Position numbers and translations under genes: made by a program. The notes under the pieces are model-generated. The model was not told the DNA's origin and searched no databases. It saw nothing but the letters and a program-made list of their open reading frames with translations. Positions 47,003-55,799 of a stretch of 64,000 nt of DNA are shown piece by piece. Numbering within the stretch: the stretch's first letter is position 1; each line of letters begins with the position of its first letter. Origin of the DNA: an uncultured Bizionia sp. (GTDB taxonomy: Bacteria; Bacteroidota; Bacteroidia; Flavobacteriales; Flavobacteriaceae); contig CANMCF010000010.1 of NCBI GenBank assembly GCA_947496215.1, forward strand, positions 95,246-159,245. Direction: 5' to 3'.

Positions 47003-47046
47003 ATAAAAAAACGGGACTGCATTTTATGTCATAAAAAGGGCAGTCC
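47003..47046 (-). terminator. Terminator of the trans-sulfuration gene
   Basis: A 7-pair stem (GGACTGC/GCAGTCC, 47,014-47,046) is extended by an inner TTTTATG/CATAAAA stem. On the minus strand it is followed by a run of T (seen as AAAAAAA at about 47,004-47,011). It separates the gene at 47,061 from the M28 gene. Confidence 0.85.
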
Positions 47047-47060
47047 TCTAATATTTGTTT

Positions 47061-48200
47061 TTAACCCAAGGCTTGCTTCAGGTCGTTTATTAAGTCTTCG
47101 ATATCTTCAATGCCTACACTCAATCTGATCAAAGAATCCACAACACCTGTTTTTTCGCGCTCTTCTTTTGGAATGCTGGCATGCGTCATGCTAGCAGGGT
47201 GTCCAGAAAGAGATTCTACACCGCCAAGGGATTCAGCCAAGGTAAATATTTTTAGGTTCTCCACCGTCTTTATGGCTTGTTCGTAATTGTTCCCTTTGGT
47301 CGTAAAGGAAATCATACCACCAAAAGCCTTCATTTGCGATTTTGCGATATCATGATTTGGATGATCTTCAAAACCTGGCCAATACACTTTTTCCACTTTT
47401 GGATGAGTTGCCAAATATTCTGCTACGGCCTTGCCGTTTTCACAATGACGCTGCATTCTAACATGCAATGTCTTTATGCCTCTCAATGCCAAAAATGAAT
47501 CTTGAGGACCACAAACAGCTCCGCTGGCGTTTTGTATGAAGTATAGCTTTTCTGCCAATTCCTTGTCTTTTACTATCAAGGCACCCATGACCAAGTCACT
47601 ATGGCCTCCAATGTATTTTGTTGCGGAATGCATGACTATGTCGGCACCCAAATCCAAAGGTTGTTGTAGGTAAGGAGTCGCAAATGTATTGTCTACGGCC
47701 AATAAGACGTCATGTTTTTTTGCAATGGAAGCAGTAGTTTTTATATCTATGATGTTCATCATTGGGTTTGTAGGTGTTTCTACCCAAATCAATTTCGTGT
47801 TGTCGTTTACATAGGATTCTATGTTGGAAGCATTTTGCATTCCGATAAAATGGAACTTGATCCCGAACCCTTGAAAAATCTTGGTGAACAATCGGTGGGA
47901 ACCTCCATACAAGTCATTGGTCGAAATAACTTCATCACCTGGTTTCAATAATTTCATTACGGCATCAATAGCTGCCAAACCCGAACCGAAAGCAAAGCCA
48001 AACTCACCGTTTTCAATACTGGCAAAGGCATTTTCCAAAGCCTGACGCGTTGGGTTGTGCGTTCTTGAATATTCGAACCCCTTGTGTCCACCAGGTGTAG
48101 TTTGGGCATATGTGGAGGTTTGATATATAGGAGGCATTACAGCACCATAAGCTGGATCATGTTTTTGGCGGCCGTGTATCGTTTTTGTATTAAATTTCAT
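47061..48200 (-). CDS. metB: Cystathionine gamma-synthase-like PLP enzyme
   Basis: This 379-residue enzyme belongs to the Cys/Met metabolism PLP family: FEYSRTHNPTRQALE near the start, WVETPTNP, and the PLP lysine in HSATKYIGGHSD. The C-terminal SLGGVESLSGHPASMTHAS is typical of cystathionine gamma-synthase and gamma-lyase. It makes or breaks cystathionine in methionine synthesis. The exact activity cannot be fixed from sequence. A good promoter lies upstream on the minus strand. Confidence 0.85.
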   Translation of the reverse strand: MKFNTKTIHGRQKHDPAYGAVMPPIYQTSTYAQTTPGGHKGFEYSRTHNPTRQALENAFASIENGEFGFAFGSGLAAIDAVMKLLKPGDEVISTNDLYGGSHRLFTKIFQGFGIKFHFIGMQNASNIESYVNDNTKLIWVETPTNPMMNIIDIKTTASIAKKHDVLLAVDNTFATPYLQQPLDLGADIVMHSATKYIGGHSDLVMGALIVKDKELAEKLYFIQNASGAVCGPQDSFLALRGIKTLHVRMQRHCENGKAVAEYLATHPKVEKVYWPGFEDHPNHDIAKSQMKAFGGMISFTTKGNNYEQAIKTVENLKIFTLAESLGGVESLSGHPASMTHASIPKEEREKTGVVDSLIRLSVGIEDIEDLINDLKQALG

Positions 48201-48269
48201 CTGATTTATTTGTATTTTTGAAGCAAATAGACAGCAGCTCTGTTTTCATCCTAAAAGTTTTGATAACAA

Positions 48270-48300
48270 CAAAAATAGCTTTTAATTCGTTGTATTCAAA
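48270..48300 (-). promoter_or_regulatory. Bacteroidota-type promoter for metB
   Basis: On the minus strand a TTTG (48,297-48,300) is followed, 19 bases on, by TATTTTTG (48,270-48,277), a full match to TAnnTTTG. The start site should lie near 48,262, giving a leader of about 60 bases. Confidence 0.75.
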
Positions 48301-48321
48301 TGTAAATAATGCCTTTAATCT

Positions 48322-49071
48322 ATGTTTAACAATTCCGCTTTTAAAAGATTGAAAATTGCAAGCCTATTATTGGGCTTCGTTTGCTTGTATTCTTGTAATG
48401 ATGAAATCGTGCTTGATTTTTCTGAAACCTCCATTTTGGTAGAAGACGAGGCCGTGGTGGAAATCAACATTCCCAAGGCACTGGGGAGTGGAAATACTGC
48501 GGCTAGAATAAACGAGACATTGAAGGACTTTGCCAACAAGGCACTAAACATAGATGCTGCAAACACGGTGAAGGAGACCATAAAGGAAAACATAGCCTCT
48601 TTTGGGGACTCCTATAAATCCTTTAAGAAGCAAATGGAGGAAATGTCCTTGGCGGGAACAGATTTGCCAATATGGGAAGCCATCATAGATGGAGAGGTGC
48701 TTTACAAGAATGAAACCATGGTATGCATAGCAATGAATTCAAGTATCAATACTGGAGGCGCGCACGGAAACATAATAATGAAGTTCTTCAATTTTGACAT
48801 TGCCACAGGTAAGGAGTTGAAGCATGCAGATTTATTTGTGAACGTAGGAGAATTCACTGCCGTGGTTGAGAAATATTATAAAAAAGAACTTCTTACGACA
48901 TACGAAAATGGAAGCTTGGATTTCAAGGGAGCTGGTTTTCAACTCCCAAAGACATTGGGTTTCAGTGACGATGGAGTCATCATATTTTATGATAATTTCA
49001 ATACACCATCAAACGAACCTTTGGAATTTACAATTCCTTATGAAGTGGCCAACAAGTACCTTAGGGTCTAA
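48322..49071 (+). CDS. DUF3298/DUF4163-like lipoprotein
   Basis: This 249-residue protein has a lipoprotein signal (LLLGFVCLYSCNDE, lipobox Cys about 27). A DUF4163-like part follows (VEINIPKALGSGNTAARINE), then NSSINTGGAHGN, and finally a DUF3298-like part (FSDDGVIIFYDNF, then PYEVANKYL). Such proteins resemble the RsiV extracellular domain, which binds lysozyme in other bacteria; here the role is unknown. It is divergent from metB. Its end overlaps the oppositely oriented DinB gene by 4 bases. Confidence 0.8.
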   Translation: MFNNSAFKRLKIASLLLGFVCLYSCNDEIVLDFSETSILVEDEAVVEINIPKALGSGNTAARINETLKDFANKALNIDAANTVKETIKENIASFGDSYKSFKKQMEEMSLAGTDLPIWEAIIDGEVLYKNETMVCIAMNSSINTGGAHGNIIMKFFNFDIATGKELKHADLFVNVGEFTAVVEKYYKKELLTTYENGSLDFKGAGFQLPKTLGFSDDGVIIFYDNFNTPSNEPLEFTIPYEVANKYLRV

Positions 49072-49523
49072 AGTGATTTCTTAAGTGCCAAAATATAACC
49101 AAGGTGTATGCCTTCGTGGAAATTGTTGAAATTGATGGCGTCTTGAACATTGGTCAATGTGCTTTTGGTAGTCACCGTATAGGTGATGTAGCTTTTGAAG
49201 ATGCCTGCATCATAGTCCGCTTTTGTCTTCTCTATGGTAGAAAACAACAAGTCCTTTATTTCATCTACCTCGGCTTGTGTGGCCATATGCTCTGTTTTGG
49301 TACCCTTCTTGTATTTTAATACGAGTTCTTTGGAAACGTGCATTGGGAGTTCGGACAAGCTATAAACCAACAATTGTTGTGTCACGACGGTATGTGCGAT
49401 ATTCCAAAATATGTTGTTGTTGAAGCCTTCGGGAACCTTGTTTAACTGCTCCAAGCTAAAATCCTCCAAAAACGATTTGAATAACGTTCGATTTTTTATG
49501 GTGATGTCAAAAGTAAAATCCAT
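49068..49523 (-). CDS. DinB-family protein
   Basis: This 151-residue protein has the DinB four-helix-bundle pattern: LEDFSLEQLNKVPEGFNNNI, then NIAHTVVTQQLLVYSL with the first metal His, and HEGIHLGYILAL near the end. DinB-like proteins are metal-binding and often thiol transferases; the specific role is unknown. It converges with the lipoprotein gene. Confidence 0.85.
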   Translation of the reverse strand: MDFTFDITIKNRTLFKSFLEDFSLEQLNKVPEGFNNNIFWNIAHTVVTQQLLVYSLSELPMHVSKELVLKYKKGTKTEHMATQAEVDEIKDLLFSTIEKTKADYDAGIFKSYITYTVTTKSTLTNVQDAINFNNFHEGIHLGYILALKKSL

Positions 49524-49738
49524 GAGTTTTTTTGATAAAAGTAATGGATTTTTTGTCTTTAAAAGGAATTGGATGCAGTAAAAATGACAATGATAGAAGA
49601 AACCAATTACAACATAATTAAAAACAAAACTTTAAGTTGGTGGTTTTGTTTAAAATGGATTTACTTTGTACTTCAAAATTTTGATTTAGCATAAAATCCA
49701 ATTCCCTTTCTCGTGGGAATAATTTAAAAGACGACATA

Positions 49739-50104
49739 ATGAATAAAGTATATTACCTAAAGACCTGTAGTACATGTATTCGCATTTTAAAAGAACTCGA
49801 CTTACCTTCTGATTTTGTCTTGCAAGACATAAAGAAAGAAGCAATAACGGTGAAGCAATTGGAAGAAATGAAAGACATGGCAGGCAGTTATGAGGCATTG
49901 TTCAGTAAGAGGGCTACGTTGTACAAGTCTATGGATTTGAAAAACCAAGAGTTGACGGAGAAAGACTACAAGCAATACATTCTAGAACATTATACATTCT
50001 TGAGCCGACCAGTAATGATCATAGATGGCAAGATATTCGTAGGGAATTCCAAGAAGAATGTCGAAGCGACAAAACTAGCTCTGAACGAGAAGAGGGGCAA
50101 CTAG
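49739..50104 (+). CDS. ArsC/Spx-like protein
   Basis: This 121-residue protein has the ArsC-family fold: KTCSTCIRILKEL (CxxC near residues 9-12), LFSKRATLYKSM, and SRPVMIIDGKIFVGNS near the end. The length fits YffB/Spx/ArsC proteins. True arsenate reductase activity needs partner residues I cannot judge. It stands alone on the plus strand, 56 bases before the EamA gene. Confidence 0.85.
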   Translation: MNKVYYLKTCSTCIRILKELDLPSDFVLQDIKKEAITVKQLEEMKDMAGSYEALFSKRATLYKSMDLKNQELTEKDYKQYILEHYTFLSRPVMIIDGKIFVGNSKKNVEATKLALNEKRGN

Positions 50105-50160
50105 GTCTTTTTAACAAATATGTACGGCGCGACAAGCGTTTTCGCCCCAAAAAAGAATAG

Positions 50161-51063
50161 ATGAAACAAATGAATGTTAGAATTTGGGCTTTGGTTGCGG
50201 CATTTGCAGTCCAATTGCTCTATGGCTTGAATTATACCTTTGCAAAGGACGTATTGGCTGATGGGTTTTTGAGTCCTTTGGCTTTTGTATTGGTTAGAGT
50301 GGCAGGAGCTACTGCTTTGTTTTGGTTGTTTAGCTTTCTAGGGCCAAAGGAAAAAATAGATAGAAAGGATTATGTTACCTTCTTTTTTGCTGCCGTTTTT
50401 GGAGTAGCCATAAATATGCTCTTGTTCATTAAGGGACTTAAGTATACAACCCCGATACATGCGTCTGTTATTGTTACCATTACTCCAATCCTAGTACTGG
50501 TTCTGTCTTCTTTTTATCTGAAGGAAAAGATAACGTCAATGAAGATAGTTGGTGTCTTGTTGGCTTTTGTGGGGGCGATAGTCTTGACGATCTATGGCAA
50601 ATCTGCCCTTCCGGGGGACAATGTGCCTTTGGGGAACCTGTTTATACTGATAAATGTGATTGCCTACAGCATATACATTATCTTAATTAAAAAATTGACT
50701 TATAAATACCATCCATTTACCTTTATAAAGTGGTTGTTCCTGTTTGGTTTGATCATGGTGATCCCATTTGGATACAATGAACTTATGGAAACAAATCTAG
50801 ATCATTTTACACCCTATGCCTATTTTGCAGTAGGTTTTGTAGTAGTAGGTGCAACTTTTGGCACGTTTATGTTGAATCCTTTGGCGTTGAGTCACTTAAA
50901 GGCGTCTACGGTAAGCATTTTTATTTATATGCAGCCAGTAATAGCGGGTGTTTTTGCCATTGTAATGGGAAGCGATAGCCTGACAAGTGTGAAACTGTTG
51001 GCATCGGCGCTGATTTTTTCGGGAGTATATCTGGTGACCAAGAAACCGAAATCAGAAACTTAG
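50161..51063 (+). CDS. EamA-family (DMT) transporter
   Basis: This 300-residue protein shows ten hydrophobic segments in two EamA halves; the first includes LLYGLNYTFAKDVLADGF and LVRVAGATALFWLF, the second ends with GVYLVTKKPKSET. Members export small metabolites such as amino acids. Substrate unknown. Its end overlaps the convergent thioesterase gene by 12 bases. Confidence 0.9.
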   Translation: MKQMNVRIWALVAAFAVQLLYGLNYTFAKDVLADGFLSPLAFVLVRVAGATALFWLFSFLGPKEKIDRKDYVTFFFAAVFGVAINMLLFIKGLKYTTPIHASVIVTITPILVLVLSSFYLKEKITSMKIVGVLLAFVGAIVLTIYGKSALPGDNVPLGNLFILINVIAYSIYIILIKKLTYKYHPFTFIKWLFLFGLIMVIPFGYNELMETNLDHFTPYAYFAVGFVVVGATFGTFMLNPLALSHLKASTVSIFIYMQPVIAGVFAIVMGSDSLTSVKLLASALIFSGVYLVTKKPKSET

Positions 51064-51531
51064 ATTCACTGGTTTTCTACCGTGTACCCTGGTGTCTTCC
51101 TTTGTCAATGTCTTATAGTCTTTTGATTTTGGGAAAGCCTCGGCCAAGGTCAACAACGCTTTAGGCAAGGCAGACAACTTGCGCGTTTTCAAATCTATCC
51201 AAGCCCCAAATATTTCGCAATATGCCAGGTTCTCTCCCTTATGATTGTAAAAGTTGTGATCAAACCTAAAGAACATGCCATCTTCACTTAAACCAGACAC
51301 TTCCAAACTCACAGTTATGAGTTGACCATGAAAAGCCTCTTGGAAATAATGGATGTGCTCATAGAAAACAACAGGGCTGACGCCAAACTTCATCATTTCT
51401 TGCATGGTAAAGCCCTTTTCAACAAGAAAGGCCATTCGTGTATGGCTCATGAAATTGATGTATGCAGAATTGGCCAAATGTCTATTGGCATCAATGTCAC
51501 TCCAACGAATCTCGAAATTTTTAGTAAACAT
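51052..51531 (-). CDS. Acyl-CoA thioesterase (hotdog fold, 4HBT type)
   Basis: This 159-residue protein has the 4HBT signature IRWSDIDANRHLANSAYINF at the N-terminus, with Asp as the likely catalytic residue, and FFRFDHNFYNHKGE in the middle. It would hydrolyse acyl thioesters. It is divergent from the yicC operon. Confidence 0.88.
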   Translation of the reverse strand: MFTKNFEIRWSDIDANRHLANSAYINFMSHTRMAFLVEKGFTMQEMMKFGVSPVVFYEHIHYFQEAFHGQLITVSLEVSGLSEDGMFFRFDHNFYNHKGENLAYCEIFGAWIDLKTRKLSALPKALLTLAEAFPKSKDYKTLTKEDTRVHGRKPVNLSF

Positions 51532-51586
51532 AATTTAAAGTTTATGTGACAAATTTAAAATATTCCGTGGCAATAAATCTTGGCCT

Positions 51587-51616
51587 TTTGTAAAGATTCT
51601 GTTTTCATTACCTTTG
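51587..51616 (+). promoter_or_regulatory. Bacteroidota-type promoter for yicC-gmk-nadD
   Basis: TTTG at 51,587-51,590, an 18-base spacer and TACCTTTG at 51,609-51,616 exactly match the Bacteroidota consensus. The predicted start site is about 12 bases before ATG 51,637, so the leader is very short. Confidence 0.85.
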
Positions 51617-51636
51617 CTCAACTTTATAAAAGACTT

Positions 51637-52494
51637 ATGATACATTCAATGACCGGTTATGGCAAATCTGTAGTACAGTTGCCTACAAAGAAAATAACGA
51701 TAGAGCTAAAGTCTCTCAATAGCAAAAATCTGGATTTGAATGCAAGGATGCCCTCCATTTATAGAGAAAAGGAGTTGTCGCTTAGGAAGGCAATTGCTAA
51801 GGTGTTGGTACGTGGAAAGATTGATTTTTCCATCTATGTGGAAACAACGGCAGAAGATACCTCGACAAAGATCAATACGCCGGTCGTAAAGCAATATATG
51901 AAGCAATTGCAGGAAGTAACGGATGGAGATGCCATCGAGCTTTTAAAAATGGCCGTGAGATTTCCCGATGCCTTGAATACGGAACGAGAAGAAATCGATG
52001 AAACGGAATGGAAGGTTATCGAAGTCGAGATAGATGCAGCAATAGAGCAAATCAAAAAATATAGATTGGACGAAGGAAATGTTTTGGAACAGGATTTCAA
52101 AAATCGTGTGGCAGCAATAGACGATCTGTTGGAACAAGTTATCCTCATGGACCCCGATCGTATTGAAGGTGTGCGCGAGCGTTTGAAGAAAGGTGTTGAG
52201 GATTTGCGGGAGAAATACGATGAAAATAGATTCGAACAAGAATTGGTATACTATATTGAGAAATTTGACATAACCGAAGAAAAAGTACGTTTGAAAAACC
52301 ATTTGGAGTACTTTGTGGATGCATTGAACTCCAAGGATTCCAATGGAAAGAAACTAGGATTCATAGGTCAGGAAATGGGAAGGGAAATCAATACCATAGG
52401 ATCAAAAAGCAATTATGCTCCAATGCAACAACTAGTGGTGCAAATGAAAGATGAATTGGAAAAGATCAAGGAGCAGCTTTTAAACGTATTGTAA
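51637..52494 (+). CDS. yicC: YicC/YloC-family endoribonuclease-like protein
   Basis: I chose ATG 51,637, which gives the family opening MIHSMTGYGKS (285 residues); an upstream extension to 51,580 overlaps the promoter. Other hallmarks are ELKSLNSKNLDLNARMP and, near the end, GKKLGFIGQEMGREINTIGS. YicC proteins act in RNA turnover. The gene is followed by gmk and nadD on the same strand, the usual order in many genomes. Confidence 0.92.
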   Translation: MIHSMTGYGKSVVQLPTKKITIELKSLNSKNLDLNARMPSIYREKELSLRKAIAKVLVRGKIDFSIYVETTAEDTSTKINTPVVKQYMKQLQEVTDGDAIELLKMAVRFPDALNTEREEIDETEWKVIEVEIDAAIEQIKKYRLDEGNVLEQDFKNRVAAIDDLLEQVILMDPDRIEGVRERLKKGVEDLREKYDENRFEQELVYYIEKFDITEEKVRLKNHLEYFVDALNSKDSNGKKLGFIGQEMGREINTIGSKSNYAPMQQLVVQMKDELEKIKEQLLNVL

Positions 52495-52530
52495 ACCAAA
52501 CAAAGCGAAACAACAAGATTAACTAACGTT

Positions 52531-52545
52531 TTAGGCCATGCCTAA
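52531..52545. other. Short palindrome between yicC and gmk
   Basis: TTAGGC, a 3-base loop and GCCTAA form a 6-pair stem with no T run; probably not a terminator, since gmk follows. Confidence 0.4.
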
Positions 52546-52573
52546 GACTTAATGATATTTAAAAACGATTTTT

Positions 52574-53164
52574 GTGAACAAAGACAATACCAAAAAAGGA
52601 AAGCTTATTGTATTCTCTGCGCCTTCTGGATCCGGTAAGACAACCATTGTGAGGCATTTGCTAAAACAAGAACAATTCAACTTGGCCTTTTCCATCTCGG
52701 CAACGTCCAGAGACCCTAGAGGCGAGGAGGTTGATGGGAAGGATTACTATTTCTTGTCCTTTGAGGCCTTCAAGGATAAAATCAAATCTGAAGAATTCTT
52801 GGAATGGGAAGAAGTATATAGGGATAATTTCTATGGTACCTTGAAAACAGAAGTTGAAAGACTTTGGTCTCTTGGAAAGCACGTTATTTTTGACATCGAT
52901 GTAGCAGGAGGGCTACGCATAAAGAGAAAATTTCCAGAAGAGACTTTGGCAGTCTTTGTCAAGCCACCTAGCATTGACGAATTGAAGATTCGTTTGAAGA
53001 AACGCAAGACGGAAAGCGAGGACAAGATAAACATGCGTGTTGCAAAGGCATCTGCCGAATTGGCAACAGCTCCGCTTTTTGATGTTATAATAGAAAATGA
53101 CAATTTGGAAAAGGCTTTGAACGAAGCTGAAGCCTTGATAGGGAATTTCATAAAAAGTGAATAA
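52574..53164 (+). CDS. gmk: Guanylate kinase
   Basis: This 196-residue enzyme phosphorylates GMP to GDP. It has the P-loop APSGSGKTT (16-24), the GMP-binding SATSRDPRGEEVDGKDYYFL region, and VIFDIDVAGGLRIK. The start is GTG 52,574; the next in-frame start would cut the N-terminus close to the P-loop. It ends with a short overlap into the nadD region. Confidence 0.96.
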   Translation: MNKDNTKKGKLIVFSAPSGSGKTTIVRHLLKQEQFNLAFSISATSRDPRGEEVDGKDYYFLSFEAFKDKIKSEEFLEWEEVYRDNFYGTLKTEVERLWSLGKHVIFDIDVAGGLRIKRKFPEETLAVFVKPPSIDELKIRLKKRKTESEDKINMRVAKASAELATAPLFDVIIENDNLEKALNEAEALIGNFIKSE

Positions 53165-53165
53165 A

Positions 53166-53744
53166 ATGAAGATTGGACTCTATTTTGGTTCTTTCAACCC
53201 TATACATATAGGGCATTTGGTCATTGCGAACCAAATGGTGGAAAATAGTGATTTGGATCAAATTTGGTTTGTGGTGACGCCTCACAACCCCTTTAAGAAG
53301 AAAAACACGCTTCTGGATAATTTTCAGCGTTTGGAAATGGTATATCGTGCAACTAAGGATTATGTGAAGCTAAAACCTAGCGACATAGAATTCAATTTGC
53401 CGCAACCCAACTATACGATAAATACATTGACCTATTTGAAGGAAAAACATGCTGACCATAAGTTTTCCCTTATTATGGGAGAGGACAATTTAAAGGGGTT
53501 TCACAAATGGAAGAACTACGAACTCATTCTAGAAGACCATGACATCTATGTGTATCCAAGAATTTCAGAAGGTGCCATTGAAACGCGATTTGATGGTCAT
53601 CAGAAGATACACAAGGTAGAAGCTCCAATTATGGAAATATCCTCCACGCTTATCCGAAATGCCATAAAAAAAGGCAAGAACATCAAGCCTTTGCTTCCCG
53701 AAAATGTTTGGGAATACTTGGACGAGATGAATTTCTACAAATAG
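53166..53744 (+). CDS. nadD: Nicotinate-nucleotide adenylyltransferase
   Basis: From ATG 53,166 the 192-residue protein opens with MKIGLYFGSFNPIHIGH, the nucleotide-binding HxGH motif of NadD. SSTLIRNAIKKGKN (ISSTxIR) lies near the end. It joins nicotinate mononucleotide and ATP in NAD synthesis. A GTG at 53,157 inside gmk is a less likely start. It follows gmk almost directly. Confidence 0.95.
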   Translation: MKIGLYFGSFNPIHIGHLVIANQMVENSDLDQIWFVVTPHNPFKKKNTLLDNFQRLEMVYRATKDYVKLKPSDIEFNLPQPNYTINTLTYLKEKHADHKFSLIMGEDNLKGFHKWKNYELILEDHDIYVYPRISEGAIETRFDGHQKIHKVEAPIMEISSTLIRNAIKKGKNIKPLLPENVWEYLDEMNFYK

Positions 53745-53851
53745 TCGCTTCTTGTTCTTTTTTGGATGAATAACATCTCAGTTATTGTAAGTCTTGCAAG
53801 TTAGATGTGTCGACCCTACCTTTTGTAGGCTGCAAGTAGATTTCAATCAAC

Positions 53852-54775
53852 TTATTTGACAAAGGAAACGATGGCCTCAAGGAGTTTCGGGGAAATCTTC
53901 CGGTAGGCTTCATTGTAGGATTTTGAATTCTCCAGATCATCTCCTTCAATGGGTACGAGGATATGATTCATTTTCTCAATGATGATCAAGGTGGATTCAT
54001 TTGCCTCCGTATCCAAAAGCTTGGCTTCTGTTTCACTTACTTGTAAATCCTTGGTTCCATTTATGATCAGGATGGGCATTTCCAATTTTTTGATTTCCTT
54101 TTGGGGATCGTAGGACATCCAGTTCGTCATAAAAGGTTGTATGTCCTTGCTGAATATGGAACCCAATGCTTGAGGGTAATCGGAAGTGGTCTTACCTTCT
54201 CTCATGATGTCAAATACCCTTTTTGCATCTTCAGTAAACATAGGAGCGGTTTTGGCGACTTGTTCGGTAATGACCTTGTCTATGGATTGCCCAGCACCAG
54301 CAAGGGAGATAAATCCATCTGCTCTTCCTTTGGCAGCCAACAAACCTACAAGGCTACCCTGGCTATGACCGGCAACATAGATGTGATTGTATTTTTTAGT
54401 GTTCTTGAAGTATTCGATTACAGAAATGGCATCGGTCACAAAATCATCGAATAGTATGTCTTTGTCTATGTTGCCTCTTCGTATTTGCTTTACGATGCGT
54501 TTGTCGTATCTAAATGTGGCTATCTTTTCCTTAGTCATGCCCAAAGCGAGTTTTTTCAAGGTGTTGCTCATCAAAAAGTTTTGATTGCCATCCCTATCCG
54601 TGGGGCCAGATCCAGCTATTATTATAACGAGATTGGGTTTGTTCACATTGTTTGGAGTCAACAAGGTACCTTCTATCAAGTTGTTGATTGCAATGTTTTG
54701 GGACGTGTATGCCTTTTCTTGAGCAAATAGAAATAGACCCATTAAAATAAATAGAGAAGACAGTTTTAATTTCAT
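53852..54775 (-). CDS. Secreted alpha/beta hydrolase
   Basis: This 307-residue protein has a signal peptide (LSSLFILMGLFLFAQE), the oxyanion region IIAGSGPTDRDGNQ, the nucleophile elbow GHSQGSLVG, and a late Asp/His set (INGTKDLQVSE, then EKMNHILVP). The substrate is unknown; related proteins are esterase- or dipeptidyl-peptidase-like. It is transcribed away from the small-RNA candidate. Confidence 0.87.
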   Translation of the reverse strand: MKLKLSSLFILMGLFLFAQEKAYTSQNIAINNLIEGTLLTPNNVNKPNLVIIIAGSGPTDRDGNQNFLMSNTLKKLALGMTKEKIATFRYDKRIVKQIRRGNIDKDILFDDFVTDAISVIEYFKNTKKYNHIYVAGHSQGSLVGLLAAKGRADGFISLAGAGQSIDKVITEQVAKTAPMFTEDAKRVFDIMREGKTTSDYPQALGSIFSKDIQPFMTNWMSYDPQKEIKKLEMPILIINGTKDLQVSETEAKLLDTEANESTLIIIEKMNHILVPIEGDDLENSKSYNEAYRKISPKLLEAIVSFVK

Positions 54776-54995
54776 CTTTTAATGATTTTAGACAGGCTTT
54801 TACAAAATGAATGCCAATTACATATGGTAAACGCAAATTTACACTTATTTATTGGATGGTAATCTATATTTAATTCTTAACGAAATTTGCATTTCATCGA
54901 TTTTTTTAAGTCAATCACCCGAATTATGTTAAAATTAAGTGTATTTCATCGAATATTAACACGGTTTAACGGTTCTTATGGATTATAATTTTAAA

Positions 54996-55026
54996 TTTGA
55001 CACGTACTAAAAATTACATACTTTTA
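54996..55026 (+). promoter_or_regulatory. Putative promoter for small RNA
   Basis: TTTG at 54,996-54,999 is followed, 19 bases on, by TACTTTTA (about 55,019-55,026), close to the TAnnTTTG box. No protein gene starts downstream on the plus strand before the terminator at 55,122. Confidence 0.5.
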
Positions 55027-55029
55027 GTT

Positions 55030-55152
55030 CAATGGATTAATTAATTAAATATTTGCATCGCTATTTTGTTGATATAGCAATACAATTCTAAATCTAACAA
55101 TACATATTTTGCAAATGCTAGAAGCTGAGGTTGAGGGACCTCAGCTTTTTTG
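55030..55152 (+). ncRNA. Candidate small RNA with strong terminator
   Basis: The plus strand here has a promoter-like pair at 54,996-55,026 and a strong terminator at 55,122-55,152, with no ORF between. The neighbours do not explain it: the hydrolase gene reads away on the minus strand, and AlkB ends from the other side at 55,163. A transcript of about 120 bases is inferred. I do not recognise a known RNA family. Confidence 0.5.
55122..55152 (+). terminator. Strong rho-independent terminator
   Basis: A perfect 10-pair stem (AAGCTGAGGT with ACCTCAGCTT, 55,122-55,147) with a 6-base loop is followed by TTTTT. It has a T run only in the plus direction, so it does not fit the minus-strand AlkB gene well. 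Confidence 0.9.
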
Positions 55153-55162
55153 TTTTCCAAAA

Positions 55163-55756
55163 CTATTTGATAACCCTGAAGGTTAGGTTTATTCGAGGTT
55201 GTATTTGTCGTTTTGTCTTGGCTATTTGATGCAGCCAATGGTGTTGTGTCTCTCCTTGCATCAACAATAGACTTCCGTTTTCCAATAACACTTTTTGCCG
55301 CAATGTCTTGTCTTTTTTGTGTTTCAAATGAAAATGACGAGCTTCTCCAAACGTAACAGATGCTATCACGGGATTTATGCCCAATGCCTTTTCGTTGTCA
55401 GAATGCCAGCCATTGCTATCCTGTCCATTTCTATATAAATTGGCCAAACAAGTGGTAAAGACGACATCGGTTTTTGTTTCTATCCTATTTTTGATTTCCA
55501 GTAGGGCATCTGTAAATGCCGAAGGTGTCATTGTGATGTTGGAGTAACTGTAGGGTTTGTCATTGTTGGCAAATAAAGCTGTCAATCGTGGTTGTGGATG
55601 TGTTTTGCCGAAGAGGGTAATGTTGTCCTGCTGCCACTTTGTGGTTTCCAAAAGTCTTTTGTAGTATGTGTTGGCTTCTGCCTCTTTGAAAAAATTTGGA
55701 AAATAACAAATGTCCGAATTTGGTAGATTGAGGTGTATTTTTTCTGAAGGAAACAT
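55163..55756 (-). CDS. alkB: AlkB-like 2-oxoglutarate/iron dioxygenase
   Basis: I start at the ATG at 55,756 (197 residues, MFPSEKIHLNLP); a longer form from 55,801 overlaps the next gene's start. The iron site is NGWHSDNEKALG (HxD) with the distal His in QHHWLHQIAK, and the 2-oxoglutarate Arg pair lies in RINLTFR. AlkB proteins repair alkylated DNA or RNA bases by oxidation. It is divergent from the VanX-like gene. Confidence 0.9.
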   Translation of the reverse strand: MFPSEKIHLNLPNSDICYFPNFFKEAEANTYYKRLLETTKWQQDNITLFGKTHPQPRLTALFANNDKPYSYSNITMTPSAFTDALLEIKNRIETKTDVVFTTCLANLYRNGQDSNGWHSDNEKALGINPVIASVTFGEARHFHLKHKKDKTLRQKVLLENGSLLLMQGETQHHWLHQIAKTKRQIQPRINLTFRVIK

Positions 55757-55799
55757 AACTAAATAATAATTCTCTAAATTAGCGTATAAAAATAAGACC

